DNA of 64,000 nucleotides, taken from assembly GCA_947846985.1 (NCBI GenBank), contig CANTUZ010000008.1, forward strand, positions 39,388,817-39,452,816, read 5' to 3'. The notes beneath the pieces were generated by a model. It was not told the origin of the DNA. It ran no database searches and worked only from the letters and a program-made list of their open reading frames with translations. Both the position numbers and the translations under genes were made by a program. This document shows positions 60,998-64,000 of the stretch, piece by piece. The DNA comes from Fratercula arctica (Eukaryota > Chordata > Aves > Charadriiformes > Alcidae). Positions within the stretch are counted from its first letter, which is position 1, and each line of letters begins with the position of its first letter.

Positions 60998-63900
60998 TGC
61001 TTGAAAAACCATTGCACAACTGGGCCTCAGCAGCATTTATCAGACAGCCCCGGGGTCCTGCGATGACTTTTCATCTCCTTTGCACCACGCAGGAATGGTG
61101 ATAACCATGGGCCAGTTCTGCAGGAACTGAAGGCCAAAGGAGCCCTTGCAGGGGCCGCAGAAGAAGCGTGGGGAGCCATACGTGACCTTGAAGATCAGCT
61201 GAAACAATGCCAAGAGAGCTCACATGTCCTGCCCTCCCTTCACGATAAAGACACCTTTTCTGAATAAACAACAGCTTAAAAGAAGGAAAAAACCACAGAA
61301 TGATTTCTATTCCAAGATTCCCCTTGTTAACTAATTCCAGCATCAAGGAAGATACGTGTGACATCTCGTTTTTGGAATAACGTCTGCCCCTGAGGGCCAA
61401 GTCCTTTCAAATTACTACGTGAATAGCAGCAACTGCGCTACTCCAGCAAATCTAACCTCCATAGAAGCCCAGCTTCCCTGGCACCTGGACAGCAGGGAAA
61501 AAAGCAGCAATTGCAGAAAGCAAGCAATCAGTGCAGAGTTTATTTTGACAAACTCTTGTGAGTTAAATCATCTCAGCTCTGATTATCACTGGAGGTATAA
61601 AAATGTAAATATTTACCCGAACATCTTCAATATCCTCGTAGAGTCAGAAGGCCAATTTCTGCGGGCAGCGTTTCCGTACTACTTGCTATCGCAAACTCTG
61701 AGCTTTCAGCGCTCTCAGACAACTGCGAAATTATGCAGGGAGCTTAAATATAATTCTACTTATTACAAAGCCACAGTATTACAGTTTTGTTTGCTTTCTG
61801 TTCCAAGTATAGGGCTTCTATGCTTTCTTCCTCCTGCGTGAGACTCAGAAATCTCCTTTAACAAAAGCTGTGATTCCCACTTAGCTCGAGGAGCTAGATC
61901 TAAGGAAAAATAGCAAGCATTATGATGCCTGCAGGCTGCGAGACCTACCGTAAGTCCCCCGTTGGCTTCAGGATGGCTGCCTTTGATTCTCCTTCACTTC
62001 AGCCACCCCTCGTTCCAGCCCAGCATGTTTGCACACAAGCCTGCCAGTCACCTGCCTTTCCACTCAAGGAGGTCAGCAGAGGTGAGGAACAAGTATTGGT
62101 ATCCACGTCACGCACACAAAGAAATCCTTACCTGCCTCATTTCACCTTGGGTTTCAAGCAGACACCTCAGGTCTCGCAATCCTTCATCCTGCGGTGCGGG
62201 AACGTCTGCCCTGGATACCTGGTGACACTGGTTCCCAGTAAGCTCTGGATATAGAGTCACGTCAAAAAGAAACCAGTTGCCTGGCTCCTTCACCAGATTA
62301 CTAGGCACCTTATTTGAGAAGGCTTAAAGCTTGTCTTAATTAACAAAGGTGCTATGGATGGGCTGGATGCTCTCTTACCCTCAGTAACAGGATTGCATCC
62401 CAAATACCTCACCACGGACATGGAACCTAGTGTGTACATTTGCATTTGGGGCAGGCTGTGAGTTTGGAGTGAAGCAAAAGGAGCAGTCTGTCTAAGACAC
62501 GTTAGCATCTTCTGCTCTGTTCCCACCTTTCTGCTGCGTTCCCACCTTTCTGCTGTGATCCCACCTGTCTTCCAATGCACAATTCACAGTTTTGGTACAG
62601 TATAGCAGGATGCCATGGATGCCACCTGCCTTTTGGTCCAGGCCTCCAAACTCACCCTCCAGGGCTTTTTGCCCCTAGGATGGAGGGCTTTGAGCTTCTG
62701 CTCTTGCTGCTGGGATTGGGTTGCTTCTGGACCCTGGAGCCAGCCTAGGCATGCAACATCTAACGAAGCAAATAGCATCACCACTTTGCACTTGAACACC
62801 ACTCTTCTATTCCTTGCCCACCTTGTGCTCACACACCTCAGTTCCCAGCTGCCGGGTTTAACATCTCCACAGTGGGGTTGGGTTTGTCCCTGATGGAGAA
62901 AACTGGGACTCTGCTTCGCAAACCCATTGCTGGCCTAAGGAGGCACGAAAGCTGCGCAGTCGGGGAGTGACACAGAGCAGTAAAGCCGACCTGAAGGAGC
63001 AAAGCAGCATTTAATTGCTTCAAAAAGGCTGGCAGGTGCCATGGCCTGGGTGAAGGGGAGGAGGGAGCATCGAGGGAGGATGCTGGCAGCACGATTGGAT
63101 CGAGGGAGGGCTGGCAGCACGCACGTCTTCCTGATGAAGATCCCATCAACTACTCAAGCGCCACCTGCAAAGACCAGGGTTGGCAGAGTTTAAAAGAAAG
63201 AGGAGGAATAAAAACCTCTTGCTGACATCCTTAATGCATAAAAAAATGTCCTCTTTTTTTTTTTTTTTAATAAAAATCTGTTTCAAATTGAGCTTAGCTC
63301 ATTTCAATGCAAGCAGAACACGCAGCACTCTCTGAAGGGGCCATGCACTAAAAGTTCACACAGTCACTACTAAAAATGGTGGGTTTGCTGTCAGAAATCT
63401 TGAACCGAGAAACAGACATCCGAGCCAAGTGGGATTTTTGACCTGCTCTGTTGTTGGACCTCTTCCCACTTTAAGTCTTAGGCTGAGTTTCACAGCAAGC
63501 CAACCATTTGATTTGGCAGACGTGCTCAGGCCAGACCTGCCTTTTAAGTGACGCTGAGCCGTTAAAAAGAAAATACACAGCTCCACAATACAACAAAACC
63601 AGCTGTTCTTGAACGACAGTCAAGAGGGACAATAAGTCTTCTCATGTTGGGAAGAATTAGCAAGCCTTTCCTTCCCACCCAGCCAATATAAGGAAGGGAA
63701 AGTCTCAGCAAAGGGCTGAGCAACGCCGGCGCTCAGAGTAAACAGAGGTGAGCTGGAAAGTTGTCTCCAGACTGAGCCCTCAAACAATGGGGCCAAAAGG
63801 GAAATGGAAAAGCAAATATTAATGTTTTGCCATTCACATGGCCCCGGAGAAAAGAGAACAATGCCTTCAGTTGGACACCACCTTGATGTCTTCCTCCTCC

Positions 63901-64000
63901 TCCCCTCTTACTCTAAAATGTCATCTTAGGACCCATGATTTCTTTGGATGAAGCAAGCGATTGCCGAGGGCTGCCTGCTGCCCAGTGGAGCCCTGTTGCC
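60998..64000. other. Upstream flank, unique; no gene seen
   Basis: It contains a 19-bp near-triplication (TTCCCACCTTTCTGCTG units at 62519-62575) and a T15 run at 63254-63268. A strong minus-strand donor (CAG|GTAAGGA near 62131) lacks a pyrimidine-rich acceptor. No coding gene is recognised. Confidence 0.5.
62519..62575. repeat. 19-bp tandem repeat, about three copies
   Basis: Imperfect head-to-tail copies of TTCCCACCTTTCTGCTGCG; the third is diverged (ATCCCACCTGTCTTC). Confidence 0.8.

Noticed and set aside
60450..61019. 189-residue minus-strand frame as a protein gene
   Set aside because: CR1 ORF2 tail and 3' region read through; matches the family remnants at 14.5 and 31.4 kb.
62125..62135. 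Minus-strand donor CAG|GTAAGGA near 62131
   Set aside because: No pyrimidine-rich acceptor within a plausible exon distance upstream on that strand.
1..64000. Defence system, operon, prophage, tRNA/rRNA genes, endogenous viral elements
   Set aside because: The window is vertebrate nuclear DNA. I found no bacterial-type gene cluster, no cloverleaf or rRNA segment, and no LTR-flanked or retroviral-type coding remnant that I could support.

Overview
This window is non-repetitive vertebrate nuclear DNA, almost certainly avian. At least ten CR1 LINE fragments are visible, several ending in the diagnostic ATTCTATG-type octamers, and I saw no mammalian SINE families. CR1 also occurs in other reptiles, so 'bird' is an inference. 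Nearly all long open frames here come from CR1 remnants or from stop-poor tandem repeats; they are not genes.

The one protein gene I can recognise is SH3BP4 (SH3-domain binding protein 4, an endocytosis and Rag/mTORC1 regulator), on the minus strand. Its initiator exon is at 1038-1259. The ATG is at 1155, with a pyrimidine-rich acceptor upstream and a phase-1 donor at 1038. It encodes 39 residues that match the vertebrate SH3BP4 N-terminus as I remember it. About 27 kb upstream in transcript sense lies a CpG island (about 27.97-28.77 kb) with a palindromic CRE, GC boxes and a strong minus-strand 5' splice site at 28224/28223. I read this as the SH3BP4 promoter and non-coding exon 1. Intron 1 therefore spans about 1260-28223, and 1-1037 is the start of intron 2. 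The rest of the protein lies off the left end.

Layout: 1-1.3 kb, intron 2 and the initiator exon. 1.3-27 kb, intron 1, with CR1 copies mostly antisense to the gene, many A-runs on the plus strand and some AT-rich blocks that look like conserved non-coding DNA. 27.1-27.96 kb, a large CA/CCCACGGGG minisatellite plus (CA)n tract just inside intron 1. 27.97-28.8 kb, promoter CpG island, followed by a T-run cluster. 28.96-64 kb, upstream flank without recognisable coding genes. That flank contains more CR1 copies, an 18-unit 61-bp minisatellite at 40647-41734, several enhancer-like AT-rich blocks, and one well-formed 75-nt exon-like cassette on the plus strand at 43578-43652.

I found no operon, CRISPR, phage, toxin, viral or defence system, and no evidence for an undescribed multi-gene system. 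The observations most worth testing are the UG/G-rich repeat next to the SH3BP4 5' splice site, the 61-bp satellite, the plus-strand cassette exon, and the homeodomain/CCAAT cluster at 47.8 kb. No alignments, database searches or composition statistics were run.
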